From: Pholis gunnellus
Lineage: Eukaryota; Chordata; Actinopteri; Perciformes; Pholidae
DNA: 64,000 nucleotides
Direction of reading: 5' to 3'
NCBI GenBank assembly: GCA_910591455.2
Contig: OU342806.1
Location: forward strand, 9,685,926-9,749,925
Positions 1 through 13,006 of the stretch are shown here, piece by piece. The stretch's first letter is position 1. Every line of letters begins with the position of its first letter. The position numbers were made by a program, and so were the translations under genes. Under the pieces are notes generated by a model that had not been told where the DNA came from, did not search any database, and saw only the letters and a list, made by a program, of their open reading frames with translations.

Positions 1-3000
1 ACCCCAGCACCAGCAATACGTCTTCCTCCCTATTAGCTCCCCAACCCTTCCCATCATGCCCTACCATCACCAGCAACAACAGCCAGCTGTTTATAGGCCC
101 TACCACACAAAGAACCAGATAGAGATTACCCTGGAGGGTCCACGACCTCGCAGCAACTCGCCTGTGCACACACCCCACCCGCAGGGAGCGCTTTACATGG
201 CCACCAGCCCTTCGCCCAGCTCCCCTTCGAGGGGCATCACTATGAGTGGACCTTCAGGGCCGGCATCCTTCCACCCTGGGATGTACCTGCAGCATCAGGG
301 CCCTACAAGGCCTCGGCCTGCCTCCTCTCCTCAACCGGGCCAGTCAGCGTACACCTTAAAAATCAAAGTGTCCCCAGGTGGCCAGGCCCAGAGGCCACTC
401 AGCTCACCTCCTGTGGCCGAAGCCGAGTCTCTTCTCAACATAGTAGACCAAGGGGAACACAACGCTGCGCCTGCACCCATCCTGCCCATCTCCGCTCTGC
501 CAGGGAACATTGTCAGTCAGTTTCAGCACCTGCCCCGACGTTCAAGCTCAGGCTCTGATGATTATGCCTACACGCAAGGTAGGATAATCTTGTTTTTTCC
601 GTCTATTTCTGTCACTGATGTTTTACAGTTGGAGTTGATGTGGATGTTTGGGGCTGTGTTGTCTAGAATCAATGAATACTAGTCCAAAGCCTGTCGCCTG
701 AGAGTAGCTGACTTAATCTTCAAAGACTTTTTTTTTTTTTGTTGCTTGTCATACTCCATAATCTCTGTCTCAGCATGTACGGTCACTAATATGATACCAA
801 AGCAGCATATTCAAATGTTCATGTTCACCTCACTGATTTCACTAAAGTCACACATTTTCATATTTGTATATATGCAGACATATATTTGCAAATATTCACG
901 ATGTTACGCATTTCATATTTTGAACTTTATGAGAGTTGAGTTGAAGGGTCGGAGAATTTCCAAGTAGTGTTGAGCACAATTGAAATGTATAATGAAACCT
1001 TTTTAATATGGAGCTTGTTTGCAGGGAAATAAACATAAAAAAGCAATAATAGGTCTTATTACATGTTTTGGTTTAAGTATGCCCATTGCATTGAAATGTA
1101 ACCATGCAATTCATTCATCTATATATAGATAGTGCGTAATGATTATGCAAAGAAGTATGAAACCTGTGCAGCAGTGCAAGTATCAGCAAAAAATGAAAGA
1201 ACACTTCAATCCCCTAACTTGCATTCAACCCACATTGTTAGCTCTAATTTTGAGCCAACAAATCTTGGAAGGTACCTTTCCTTAGTTAACTTGGTAGCTA
1301 GCTTACTCACCGACTAGCACAATTCATATTGTATGTATTTGACAAATCAACGGAATTATTTTGGAAAACAATGGATTATGTCTGTTTATGATGGGGTGAA
1401 AGGCCTGTTTCTATTTGCATATCATACGGTAAAAACAACCCCTATAATTCCATTTTATTCCTGTTCATTCACATGTAAAGTTTTCACTTTTAATATTCAC
1501 AGATTTTTGCCAGCCTATTATTAAACACACAAAATGAGTTTGTTCAGCCTTGATGTCGATGTTGCGCTTGTGTATTGTAATGGAATAGAAACAGAACTAA
1601 AGTGAGAGGTTTCATATACCATTTTATATTCTTGAATTTCAAGCGTTTTGTGTGTTTCCCTCCAGCTCTGCTGCTCCACCAGCGGGCCAGGATGGAGCGA
1701 CTAATGAAGGAGCTGCTGATGGAGAGGCAGAAACTAGAGCACCTGAAGGCCGACGTCAACAACATGGAATATGACGCCCTTCAAAGACGCTTTCGAAGAG
1801 TCAACTCCACCAGTCTTATACCCAGAGTAAGGACTGAACATGATTACTGTCTCCTCTTAACAAGTTTATGCCACCACAACTCTTCTACTTTTTCACATGC
1901 ACACACAAAGGTGACCTACAACAATAGCCTGTGAAATGATTATTCTTTTGCAAGTTCAGTAGGCTGTAGCAGCTACATTGCTATTTGCTACTCACTGACT
2001 GTGCTGTTCAAAAAGAGAACAGTCAAGCTTGGCTTAAATTAGTATTCCAGGTAGAGCTCAAATAAAACGAGTTGCTGTATTATATCATACAAAGTGATGT
2101 TTACAACAATTTCTTACCTGTAAGAAGAAGATTGAAAGCAGGGATGGGGGAATATTTGGGTGTTTTTTGTCTAATCTAACTGGGTTGCGTGTTTGCACCG
2201 TCTGCAGCCTGAAGAGATGACCCGATTGCGGAGTCTGAACAGACAACTTCAGATTGATATCGACTGTACCCTGAAGGAGACGGATCTACTGCAGTCTAGA
2301 GGTATACATACACACACACACGCCAACACACACGCACAAATGCACATTACTACACATAAACTCTTTTGAAGTGTTTCTCTGATTTATCTGAAAGCATTGA
2401 TCTTGAAAGAGCCAAGCCCAGAAGCAGACAGAGTTGGGTCCAAAGTGATGGACGTGGCTCCATCACACTGCATACAGATGCAGCGCTCTAAAATGACCTG
2501 CTGGTCCGTGACAGGACCCAGGCCCATCCAAGGTTGACCCTCATTGGGCCCCATGCACAGTGTTTGGCTGGTACGTGATCCTTGTTGATTACGTGATTGA
2601 TAACAGCATTGCCTCAATATGCCCCTAATCACAGTGTGTGGAAATGAGTTTCAGTGCTTTTATATATTTACCAGGAGTGGTGTTTTTGGAAGCTGAAACA
2701 GTCTTCACTGGCAGCGGGCTCCAGAATGGGACCAGTTTGCTTGAAATCGGCTCAGTGTCACTGAACATTTGTGTCGTGGTCCTCCTGGATAATTCGCGGA
2801 GCATCCTTCAACTTTGTTTCAGACTTCCAAATGCCTTCTGGCAAACACTGGCCCGAGATGTCATGCATGCAAGTTGTTTTTAACCACTTTCTCTCACTCT
2901 TCCTTAAAGCGGAGAATAGTGAAGCACCCGGGCGGAAGTTTTTATGTAAACAATGTCTCTCCTCAGAGCTTTTAAACGCTGACTTCCCTCACCAGTGCCC

Positions 3001-5240
3001 CTCTCACACACTTGTTTTTTGAGGATGGCCTGATCCTTAGATGAAGATGTTGGAACTTGCAGCAAAAAAAAACGCAGCTGCAAAATAATTGGATGTGCTG
3101 GTCAGCCCCCGAGTTTAAACGTATGCTTCATGGTTGCATTGTTTCTAATTCCAGAGCAAGGAATCTCTGTCTGTGTGTTCTTCGCATCTCTCGAGAACCG
3201 TTCATCCGGTCTACTTCAAACTTCGCGGGTGTCTTGCTGGGGACCCAAAGGACTTTCAGTGTTGAAGTTGGTGCAATTAGGACAAGCAAGGTTCAATATT
3301 TATAAACTTTGAATAAACAAGCGATGGCGCTCTGTGCGGCACGCTGTCAGCAGCTGCCCTTTAGGAGCTGCAGCTCATAGGCTGCAGTCCACTTAGCTGC
3401 TGGATGCTGGATGTACCAACGTTACAACCAAACTCCTCTTCACCAAGCAATCTACTAGTTTCTTCAAATGTTGAGCCATGCATGTTCATGTCTTTGATGG
3501 CAGAAAATAAAATGCATGTTCAGAATGAAGGTATCATGCTCGTTACAAAGGGGGACACAACCATTTATTGCTGTTCCTGTATTACTTTTCCTGTTGTACA
3601 GAAATATTTATTTAACTTAGTTTTTGGTGACTACCGGTGTTTTAATATTTTGGGACTGTGACCAGTTTTTTGAATGGAAAAGAAGATCTCAGTTGTTGTA
3701 GAGTTGAATGGAAGGATGTTGTTTTAGGCTTTAGAGAAACGGTCCTAATTGCGGTCTTTGTTGGGACAAACAGCCGATGTAAAACGTTGCCTTCATCGCG
3801 CACAAAGCTCTTTGAGCCAGAGAACTCTGCGTGCAGGAAGTTAATAAAATATATTTCAAAAATAAATCATAAAATCAACATCTGACTGCACGCCTGGAGC
3901 TGCTAGGCCCATTATTCTTTTATTTATTTTTATGCCGATAAAATTATGCAACTCAGCGGACAATGACATCCCATGTTCATAATTGTGGTCATAAATCTAT
4001 TTAGAACTATATAAACTCCCAAGTTGAAGCTTCCTTATTTGATGTTGCGGTTAATTTAAAATAGATCTCTTGTGGCCAAGTGAAGACATGCCAGAAACAA
4101 AAGCTCGGCTTCATCTCCTGGCGAAATCCTGAACCTGTGTGAATACTGCTTGACTTGGCTTATTTATTGTAGCATTGCCCTAGCAACCAACTGAAGCGCT
4201 GCGATAACAAAACAAGGCGCGTTGCTTCATGTGCCAGTGAGATGCTTAAATACAACCCAGGATGGTGAGCGTTAGAGATCCATGAATCTTAAGACTTTTT
4301 GGATGTCAAAACACTGCACAGCAGTTTATAATACTATGAGACAGGATCAGCATCAGCCATTTTACTAAACATGTTACAAACTAGTCTAACAGGAATGTGC
4401 ATGCACTTGCATGTATTTGATTGGCCAACATAGTACGTAGTCAAATGATATTTCATTACTTTGCTGCAAAAATGGAGCCAGATTTAACTTTTTTTACCTG
4501 CTGACCCCGCACGGGTCGGAGCACAGCTGTCTGTCAGGAGGTTCAAAGAGAACAGCTGGAAGCTGGTCGGACTGATTGGTTGGGATGGACACTTTCTAAA
4601 CAAACGTGTGGTTTCTGCTTTCCTCCGCAGGGAAGTTTGATCCAAAAGCAATGAACAACTTTTATGACAACATCCAGCCGGGTCCGGTTGTGCCGCCCAA
4701 GCCTGGGAAGAAAGGTGAGAATTTTCCAGCACCACTTTAAAACCAGAACATTGAAGTTATGTTGAGACATTTTCATAAGCATGTGTAAAGAAAATAAGAA
4801 AAATGAATGTTCTACAAGTAATAATCATACGTTAATACGGTTGCCAAGGTGCAGATTTACGTTTCAGTGCAAGAACGTTCAGATTCTTTGGCTTCTAGTA
4901 AATTGAAGATTTGTACCATTTTTATTTAAAAGCTGAAGTGAATTGGGTCAGTGTTGGTCAACGTGGTCTCCACAAATGGCCTGGGTTGGCCTGTACTGAA
5001 TGTTTAATGCTTAAATTGAGTGACATCCATGGTTAATTTTAGCCCCGAGTTGATGACTCTTTTTCATGTACTGCTTCGCTCTGTTTTTTGTGAAAAGGGG
5101 ATAAGGGCCCCAAGCCAGTCCCGGAGCCCCAGAGGGATGAGGACTTCGAAGGCGCCCAGTGGAACTGTGAAAGCTGCACCTTCCTCAACCACCCTGCCCT
5201 CAACCGCTGTGAACAGTGCGAGATGCCGCGTTACACCTGA
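1..5240 (+). CDS. tab3: TAB3, TAK1-binding adaptor protein (3' part; 5' end outside window)
   Basis: Adaptor that links K63-linked polyubiquitin chains to the kinase TAK1 in NF-kB and MAPK signalling in the cytoplasm. Five exons are visible: 1-578 (open at the left edge, frame starts at base 2), 1666-1826, 2208-2301, 4631-4714 and 5098-5240. All joins use GT-AG and stay in frame. The first exon encodes a Pro/Ser/Gln-rich linker. The next two encode the coiled coil that binds TAK1 (ALLLHQRARMERL, then EEMTRLRSLNRQLQIDIDC). The fourth holds NNFYDNIQPGPVVPPKP. The last encodes a C-terminal NZF zinc finger at 5160-5219 (W-N-C-x2-C, T-F-L-N, C-x2-C), ending MPRYT. That ending and the coiled-coil wording fit TAB3 rather than TAB2. 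The N-terminal CUE domain should lie upstream of the window. The linker between PPKP and the zinc finger is short compared with my memory of human TAB3. Confidence 0.93.
579..1665 (+). other. tab3 intron, AT-rich
   Basis: Intron between a GTAGGA donor and a TTCCCTCCAG acceptor. It is AT-rich with short poly-T runs. I see no gene, hairpin or recognisable repeat in it. Confidence 0.75.
2302..4630 (+). other. tab3 intron carrying a dispersed repeat
   Basis: Large intron between a GTATAC donor and a CTCCGCAG acceptor. A short CA run follows the donor. The part at 3150-3420 is a copy of a repeat also found at 60980-61265 (separate entry). The remainder shows no coding signal. Confidence 0.75.
3150..3420 (+). 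repeat. Dispersed repeat family A, copy 1
   Basis: Shares an ordered series of words with 60980-61265: GCAAGGAATCTCTGTC, a GAACCG...TCTACTTC block, GGGGACCC, TTGGTGCAATT(A/T)GGAC, GTTCAATATTTATAA, TTTGAATAAA, then GCGCTCTGTG. Both copies are on the + strand and are diverged from one another. No terminal repeats or coding capacity are seen. The family name is unknown to me. Confidence 0.75.
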
Positions 5241-5990
5241 GCTTAGCACCGCGCTGTGTTGCCCACCCCTGCCCTATCCCCGGCCAATCCTTGGATAGTA
5301 TGAGCCCCAACCCTTCCAAAATCTGCAGAATCTGTCTCGAGGTCTGTCAATCAATATGTAAGCCCCTCTTACCTGCTGAGGAAGAGCCACTATCCCCCTC
5401 TGCCCACTTGTCCTGCTCCTATCTACTACTCCTGTGCACTTTGAAACCTTTTTTTCCATTGGAGGATGATGATTCTTATTCAGGACAGTTGGAGCCTCTT
5501 CTCGTGGCAAGTGTATAAAAGAGGGAGTGACGCGCTGCGACTCTGGCAGTCGGTGGTTCGGGGCTTCAGAGCGGTTAAAGCGATTAAGGATTGAGGAGGA
5601 GGAGGAGCTACGGTTTACCTAGAGAACATTCCACGCAGAAAGAGTGACTGCCCTGTTTACACTGCGCCCATTCCTGAACTCGACATGGAGGCACTTCCAC
5701 TTTAATCTAGGACCTGTAACTCCCACTCTGACAGTGGAACAATGAAAGCAATGGTATATACATTCTGACTAATGCGAAATGTAGACTGTACACTGTATCT
5801 GGCTCTGTATTAGAGCTCATGTCACTGAAAGAAGAACACTAAAGACATTTGCATATGAGTATATTCCTGGTACTTTTATGCATATTGTGCCACCCTGTAT
5901 TATGTGTTCAGAAGGTGTTTGATTTCCTGTGCAAATGCCTCAACTTGCTGTACTTAATAAAGGAGCTGATTCTATGTGACTTGACCACGC
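5241..5990 (+). promoter_or_regulatory. tab3: tab3 3' UTR with poly(A) signal
   Basis: Non-coding sequence directly after the TGA stop. A canonical AATAAA is at 5956-5961 in a T-rich, GT-containing context, so cleavage is expected around 5975-5990. No other gene is seen in this stretch. Confidence 0.7.
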
Positions 5991-6155
5991 ACAGCTGGCA
6001 TGTCTGCATAGGTTTTTTTTAAATAATTCACAGACGCTCCTTTTTCCCCCCACACACAAACCAAAGACACTTTTTTTTCCAGTACATGTTTATTATGCAA
6101 GTAATCAAACCAGTGGGAATCAGAAACACAGCAACAAATGGTAGTAACATGCGCA

Positions 6156-6192
<37 letters not shown>

Positions 6193-7559
6193 TAATGTTG
6201 CAAGAAGTTGGAGACGTTTCTAACCACGTTCGAATGGGGTTTGAGTAGTGCCGGTGCAGCTCTGATCCCACTGTCCTTCAGGTTTGAAACTCTCCATTTT
6301 CTGCGTGATTGATCCCATAGTCGTAACACTGATCATGCACAGCATATTTCACTCTAGCATCGTCTAAAGTACCCCATCAAGGACCTTAACTTGGATGCAA
6401 AAGCTAAGTATACTGACTTTTCCAATAACTACAATAATTTGATGCTCCAGTCTCTCCTGTGTTGTATTCCTGCGGAAGCTTACCCTGCTGTGCGCGCTCC
6501 CATTCCTTTACAGGGGGAGAAGATAAGGAGGCATCACATGAGGGAGGCATGTGAGCACATGCTGGGTGGTATGATCATGCAGACATGACACGCTCAGCAA
6601 ACATGGTCATTTGCCATCTTCCTTCCCACTGGTGGTCTTGTAGTGAATATTACTTTATTATGCTTATTGCGTATACTTGCGTATAACGCAACCATTTTCT
6701 GAAAAAGCCGGTATAACTTGGGTTACGTTGTGCGTTTACATTAGCAGCCAAAGGCTTTACCGCTGTTTACATATGAAAGACTGCTATTCATTAACCAGTA
6801 AATGTTTCTCTCACCAGTATGTTATCATTTGGAGGCGGCTGTGGAATGGTTTCACTGTCTTAGGTAGCTTCTGTTTATATACAGTATCTCTGACGCTTTT
6901 AATACAAGGAAGGAGAAGAAGAAAAAAAGCCACCTATTTGGAGCTTTATGACATGTTTTCACCATCCTATTACACTCTACTGGAGGAAGAAGGCTCTGCC
7001 AAGTTCCAGTTGTCGTGTAACTCTGGGGAAATGTAGCATTTCCTGAGGTGTGCCCTGTCTTCCTCACTTTGTCATCCTCGTGATTTCACTTCAATAGGCT
7101 TCCTTGGGTCCGTCACTTCCCTGATTGGCCCGAGTTTACATTGCTCTGATTGGTTAATTATACCATCAATTCGTCCTGGTGTGCGTTGAGTTAATCCATC
7201 TGTTCCCTCTAGATTTTCTTTGCCCAAATCTAAGACCTAGTGGAGGTTCCACTTAAAAGGGACACAAGAGTTATCGGAGTACTCAAATTCTCTCCCAAAT
7301 TAAACTGGCTGGGTTTGCTGCCAAACCTCCTGAGAGAGCACGGGGCTTCAGTCCAATGAGTGAGGATAGTCTCTGAGACGGTAAGTTCACAGTATCAAAT
7401 GAAAGAGCTCATTTCCAGTCCTGAAGCTAACTATAAGTGTTTGTATTTCCTGTTTTTCTAGTCTGTGGTTGTGCACTGTGTAACGGAACAGAAAGTTCCT
7501 ATTACTGAGAGGACACCGGGTGAAACGGAGTCTCAATTTCTCCTCTTGTCTCACACATT
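5991..7559. other. Convergent intergenic region, tab3 to tmem47, including probable tmem47 3' UTR
   Basis: The two genes converge here. On the minus strand, AATAAA signals (TTTATT on +) lie at 6654-6659 and 6089-6094. Either could end a long tmem47 3' UTR, and the second would leave only about 100 bases to the end of tab3. A (CA)16 microsatellite is at 6157-6188. No coding region is seen. Confidence 0.5.
6157..6188. repeat. (AC)16 microsatellite
   Basis: Uninterrupted AC dinucleotide run in the intergenic or 3' UTR region. Confidence 0.95.
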
Positions 7560-10500
7560 TTAGTAGTAGTCTTCATAGTTCTTGGGGTTGAGGCAATAGA
7601 GGATGGCGCCACCAAAAGAGAAGATGGTGGATCCCCAGGCCAGACCGTAGCCCCAGTTAAACTCGTGGTACACCCGCAGACTGACCGTCTCTATGAACTT
7701 GATGGGGAAGAGGACCAAGCTGCACACCTGGAGCACCACTGCAGAGGAAAACAGGAAAGAGAGAAGGTACTCATGTCAAGATAGTTATGGTAGATACATA
7801 AATATTAAAAACAGTGACTGACCAGCTTACAAAAACGGTAAGGTGTATACAGGGCACTCCGATGGCTGCCAAAAAAAAAAAAGTTATTCAAATAATGAAA
7901 GGTTTTAGTGCCTTGCCCTTGGATCTTTCCCCTGATGGCTATAATGGATGTAGATTGTTTTGGAAGCTGGACAGTCATTGTTTTGTATATTTGGACTGTC
8001 CTTCAGCTCTTCCTTCTTTTTTCTACAGAATCACTTTACGTACCTGCAGAGAACAGCATGACGGCCACTGGCTTGTAGCAGCGACTCCTGGAGCCAGAGC
8101 ACAGGGAGATTAGCGCCACGAGGAAAGAGAACAGGGTGAGGGCCGCCCCCCCCAACAGCAAGGCCAGCGTGGCGATCTGCCAGTCTGAGACAAACACACA
8201 GGGACAGAGGGGAAGGGAGGAAAGGCATGAAATCACACTGAGACGGAGAGTGACACAGGTAGCTAAAAGGAGGCTACTCCGGAGAGCCGTGTCTGCGCTG
8301 CTGACAGGAGGGTGGAGTGTGGATAGATGAGGAGAGCTAGAAGAACAGAGTGGGTCACAGGCTGTGTCGGTGAGCTACAGTTGCACTGCCATGCTCAATC
8401 TTACACAAGAGAAAAAAAGATTCCACCCACTAACATTTTGTGGTGATTTACCACAGTGTAAACAGTGGTTTCGGAGGTTGAGGCAACTCCTCGTGCGTAT
8501 TCTGAGAAGCTGCCGATGGCTCATCGTGTTTATATGTGAGCCACTGGGGATCCATAGCCTGTGATAGAAGAAGAAGAAGAATGTGAACCATGCAGCGAAT
8601 AACCCCTCGAACCGAGCACAGCAGTTTCTGGCTGACAAGAAACAAACAAACGCACACATGCTTCGCTACGCACGGATATCAGCGGGGTCAGTAATGGAAC
8701 CCGATGCAGCAGAAAGGCTTCTGTGAGGTGACTCGGATAATGAGTATCCGTCCCTCCTGGCTGATGCCAGCTCAGCAGCATTCTCAGCATTTCATTCAGA
8801 TTTACTCCAAAAACACTGAAGTGGAAATAACTGCAATTTCCCTTTCCTTTCCTTTCCTTAGAATGCCAAAGCAGAGACAAAGAAAGTAAACCAAATGTAA
8901 AAAGTGTTTGTCAAAATACAAACCATACAGTATAGATTTTAGTTTGCTTTGTGCAACAAACAAATCACTTCAGGAGAAGAGAGTGTTGGGAGAACTTTTT
9001 TTAGAGACTTAATTAGCTATGGGACTTTACTTTAACTGAGGATTGTTGAGAGACAAACTTTGTATTATTATTTACAGATAAGGGTCTCTTTTGTAGTTTT
9101 ACTGTGTACTTGTGGAAACAGGAGGTCCATTTGTAAACAGGCAGAGGATATTGTGATCAGGCATTTGATTACACAGGAGGAAATCATTTATAGTACAGTG
9201 GGTGGGGAAAAAATAACACGAAAGCATAACGAGGATTGAGCCCCGCAATAAGTGCTTCAATATTACAATAAGTGTACAAATTAAAATTGAAAGATTGTAG
9301 TTTAGAGTATGTTTTGCCTCTTTTTAGGAAAGTAAACATTGTATTGTCTACTATGGAGCCCAGGAAGTACAAATGATTTAGCGTTGCCAAGAATATTTCC
9401 TCTCTGTTGAGGCAGAAAATCATTAAAACATTCAACAGCGGAGAGAAAGTGACGGGACATAAGCTGCTTAAAATACAGTTCCCACTCTTGTTGGAGGGAA
9501 ACTTAATTCCAGGGGCCAAGAAGCTCAAATATAAACAAACATCAACCACCTCTGACCAAATATGGTTCAGGATTTAGAGTTTTAAAAAAAATGGGCCCTG
9601 TCACCACAGGATGTTGGAAAAAGCCCACAAAAAGCAGAGCACCCGCTCCCTCCAGCCTTCAGCTTGCACAACACGAGGCCCCCTTGAAGACCGACCCCTT
9701 GACTTTCCCTGACACTGCCTCGCTGGTTTCCTCTCGGGCAAAAGGGCCACAGTGACTTGACCTGTAGTTGTCGAAGCCTATCATTGGCGGGATATCTTCT
9801 CACTGTCAGTTTGGTGCCTTCAGCCCAGCCAGCCTTATCAGTGCGCTCATGAAAACAGCAGGATGCAGAAAGTCATCTCATCTCAGATTTGGAACAGACA
9901 CCGCACTCTGTGCAAGAAACACCGCCAGAGTCGGAGTGCTTAAAGGCTTTTGACGAGCAGGAAGCGCCAAACTATTAATCTGAGCCCCGCGTGATGACAG
10001 ATGGAGAAAGAGATACAGTACATGAGATCCAATCAGAGCATTAATTATGGTCACTGCTTTAGTTTTAATCGAAAGAATCCTTCAGGGCCCAAAGTCTGTT
10101 TCTTTGTCTGAGACAGTGGTGGAAGATCTGTGTCACAATAGAGCCTCGAGTGTCTCTTGCTGTCACACACACTCAGTCTCACTCTCAAGGCAGCCGGATG
10201 GAGAAATTAAGGAGCAGGAAAATCTTCAAACCCCAGTGTCCGTGAGCAAGAGGCTGACTCTTTACAAGCTATACAAGCTCTCTGAATCCAACATTTTGCT
10301 GTGACCTCCCTCAAAGACAACACAGCCACCCAAATACTGGCTCGATAAGGTATTACATTATTAATATGCTTTGGCATCACTGCGTCTGACTGAGCAGGGC
10401 TCGCTAACACACTGGCTCCACATTTGTCTCTTCATCTCGCACCGACCTGGCATCCACACACACTGTGCTCTTGCACGACCGTTCCACATTCCTAGCCCTG

Positions 10501-12673
10501 TAAAGTCAGTATCTTTTATACTTGACCTCTGACCCTCTGTCTAAGTGTGTATGTGTTAGAAAAAGTAACTGAAAGAGAGGAGGAGTTTTTAGTTGTTTCT
10601 GTATAGTTTAAACACTTCATGAGCGTGTAAGAAGGCAATATCTCATGTCTGCTTTTGTAATTCACGCTGCATATTGTTTTATCAGACACACACTATGCAA
10701 GCCTCGCAGAAAAAGGCTCAAAACATCTGAGCGGCCAGCTGGTGTTTCGAACTAACAGGATTTATTTAATGCCCAGAGCATGACACTGAGGAAATATTGG
10801 GGGGCTGGTAAAGGGGGGTAGGAACTGATTACTGGGATTCAAATCAATAAGCCTAGCCAAGCACGGGCCTGAGGAAATGGGCAGTTCGCTGTGTGCATTT
10901 ACTGTGGTATGCTGCTGCTGAGAGCTGAGAGCTGACACGGAGACTGCATGTCTTTATATGGCACCAAAGTGCACTTTGTCTGCGCTGACAGAGGAGAATC
11001 GGGGCCAACGTGACCCACAGTTACTCATCTCTTAGGCAGAAAGAAAACATTTTGTCAGACTAACAAAAACACTATTCACCACTCAGCACACAGGAGGGGG
11101 GGTCAGACGCAGCAATAAGTTACATTTATATATAGGGGCACACCGAGACATAATGAAGGCAGCTGTAGTCAGGAGTGTAGTGGGAAATAAATCGACAATT
11201 CGAATTTTAAGAATAACATTTAGACAATGTTTGTGGTCATAAAAACCCCTTATGAGATAAATAAAACAATATGCAAATCAGATTATAGTTAAGTTACAGT
11301 GCGGTCACAAGAGAACACCTACAAAAAACAATACAACTCTATGAAAATCCCTACAGTAAATACTAGTAGTAGTGTTTGTACTGGACTGAATCGTACTGTA
11401 AAGTGTTTCTGTTATATTATCCACTTTACAATTCAGTTTAACCTACTGTATTACAAACTGTGAATCATCCTCGATAAAAAAAAAATTAACATTACAAATT
11501 GCAGGGTTGCTGTAGTGGATCACATTAGATTTTAGTTGTCAGAACAAAGCATAAAGACATGTTTTCCTAAAAATCCTGATTGATTTTTGTTAATGCTGTT
11601 CATATAGTGACTTATTCTCAACCACCTTTTTATCCCTGAATGACCGGCTGTGATGGAAATATGAAATGCTTCCAGAAAACAACATTCATGGGGACTGCTT
11701 AAAGAAGTTTCCTTAATAGAGGAAAATCAGCATTACTGGACTGCTTCTCTAGTTTCCCTGGTTACTAATCTCCAGGCATCTGGATCTCTAGGGAGTTCTC
11801 TGCTCCGAGTTGCCCTCACTCCTTGGCCGGTGAAGAAACCCACACAAAGGCTCATTTTGTGAGCAACAAAAGGCCAAATGAAACCCCAGCTGGTCTGCTC
11901 CTGGCGAGGCAAAATTCCCACATCATTCAGTAGCGCACTAGGCAAATGCTTTAGAAGAAAAGTTAACTAACCATCATAGAAAAAAACCCAAATATGTCTC
12001 ATTCATTAGACTTTTGACACTCAAGGATAAACTTTTTTTCAACACTTTTTCTTTTTTAATTTCCCACTTGGAAGGCAGCAATGTGCCACATTGTTCACGA
12101 TCGTATAGAATGTAGAAAAGTTCTGCAGTTTTAAATTAACCAGGCAATAGCTAATTATAAAGTAATTAACATTTAGCCCTCTCTTGGGTGATGTTTTATA
12201 ATTCTCACCCACAGAACAGATTGGTTCAGCGGTGCACTGTCTGCGGGGACCCTTTGTTATCCCTGCGCGCTGTGCGTCTGACTGTCATTTGAATATATGA
12301 ACATGGGGGTCTATCTGCTTTTTAAAGGGTAAAACCTTCCTAGAACCACAACAGGCACAGGTTTGAAACTTCAAAAACAACATGGTGGTGCATCACTCCA
12401 TCAGCTACAATAAGTTCAGCGTGTAGGCGCATGAGCGTCTGTCTCACCGGTGGCCAGCGTGCTGTTGCAGGACCACTCCGCGGAGCTGACGGGCTTCCAG
12501 CAGGACATCCACATGGACAGGTAGTACTGGTCATCCGCCGTGACCCACGCCGGGCTCAACACGGCCCCGGCATCCAGGCACAGGGCGAGAAAGACGCACA
12601 CCAGTCCCACCAACTTCAGGGGCGTCAACGCAGACACCCGGACCTCCTCTGTGCCGCTCACGGATGAAGCCAT
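7560..12673 (-). CDS. tmem47: TMEM47, four-pass claudin-like junction protein
   Basis: Membrane protein of the PMP22/EMP/claudin superfamily, found at cell junctions in epithelia and other tissues. There are three exons on the minus strand: 12448-12673 (ATG at 12673), 8044-8184 and 7560-7738 (stop TAA at 7560-7562). They sum to 546 bases and 181 aa, the same length as I recall for human TMEM47. The protein starts MASSVSGTEEVRVSALTP. TM1 is about residues 19-39. The first extracellular loop has W43, W55, C58 and C69. TM2 starts after DWQIATLAL, TM3 covers VMLFSAVVLQVC, and TM4 covers WGYGLAWGSTIFSFGGAILYC. The protein ends NPKNYEDYY. The loop carries an N-S-T sequon at residues 70-72 that I do not recall in the human protein. 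Identification is firm because nearly all the sequence matches the family. Confidence 0.95.
8185..12447 (-). other. tmem47 intron 1
   Basis: A 4.3-kb intron with a GTGAGA donor (minus strand) and a GTCTCAG acceptor. It holds only scattered AT-rich and A/T homopolymer sequence. I see no coding exon or clear mobile element in it. Confidence 0.7.
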
Positions 12674-12957
12674 ATCTAAAGTTACTTACTCATTAAAAAA
12701 AGAAGAAGAAGAAGTGTGTTTGGGGGGTGTCTGTGTTGTTCCTCACATCCCCAAAATGAGTCAAGTTGAAGTTGTGGTTGTCCCCGTGCTCGTGCCCGTG
12801 TTTTGGGTAGCAGGATGGGGAGCTGCCGCTCACTCCGCGTCCCGAGTCCAGAGGACGCTGCTGCTGCTGCTGTAGAGCCACCGCTCTGATGACGGGACTC
12901 GGCTGCACACTTGTGAAATAACACAGTGCTGCACCTGCTGGGTCCTAGTGCCTAGTC

Positions 12958-13006
12958 CCTCTCTCTCTCTCTCTCTCTCTCTCGCTCTCTCTCGCTCGCT
13001 CGCTCT
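12958..13006. repeat. CT/CTCG microsatellite
   Basis: CT dinucleotides with CTCG interruptions, about 280 bases upstream of the tmem47 ATG. It is a polypurine run on the tmem47 sense strand. Confidence 0.9.

Noticed and set aside
12682..12924. Upstream open frame in the tmem47 5' UTR
   Set aside because: It starts with GTG rather than ATG and encodes low-complexity sequence.
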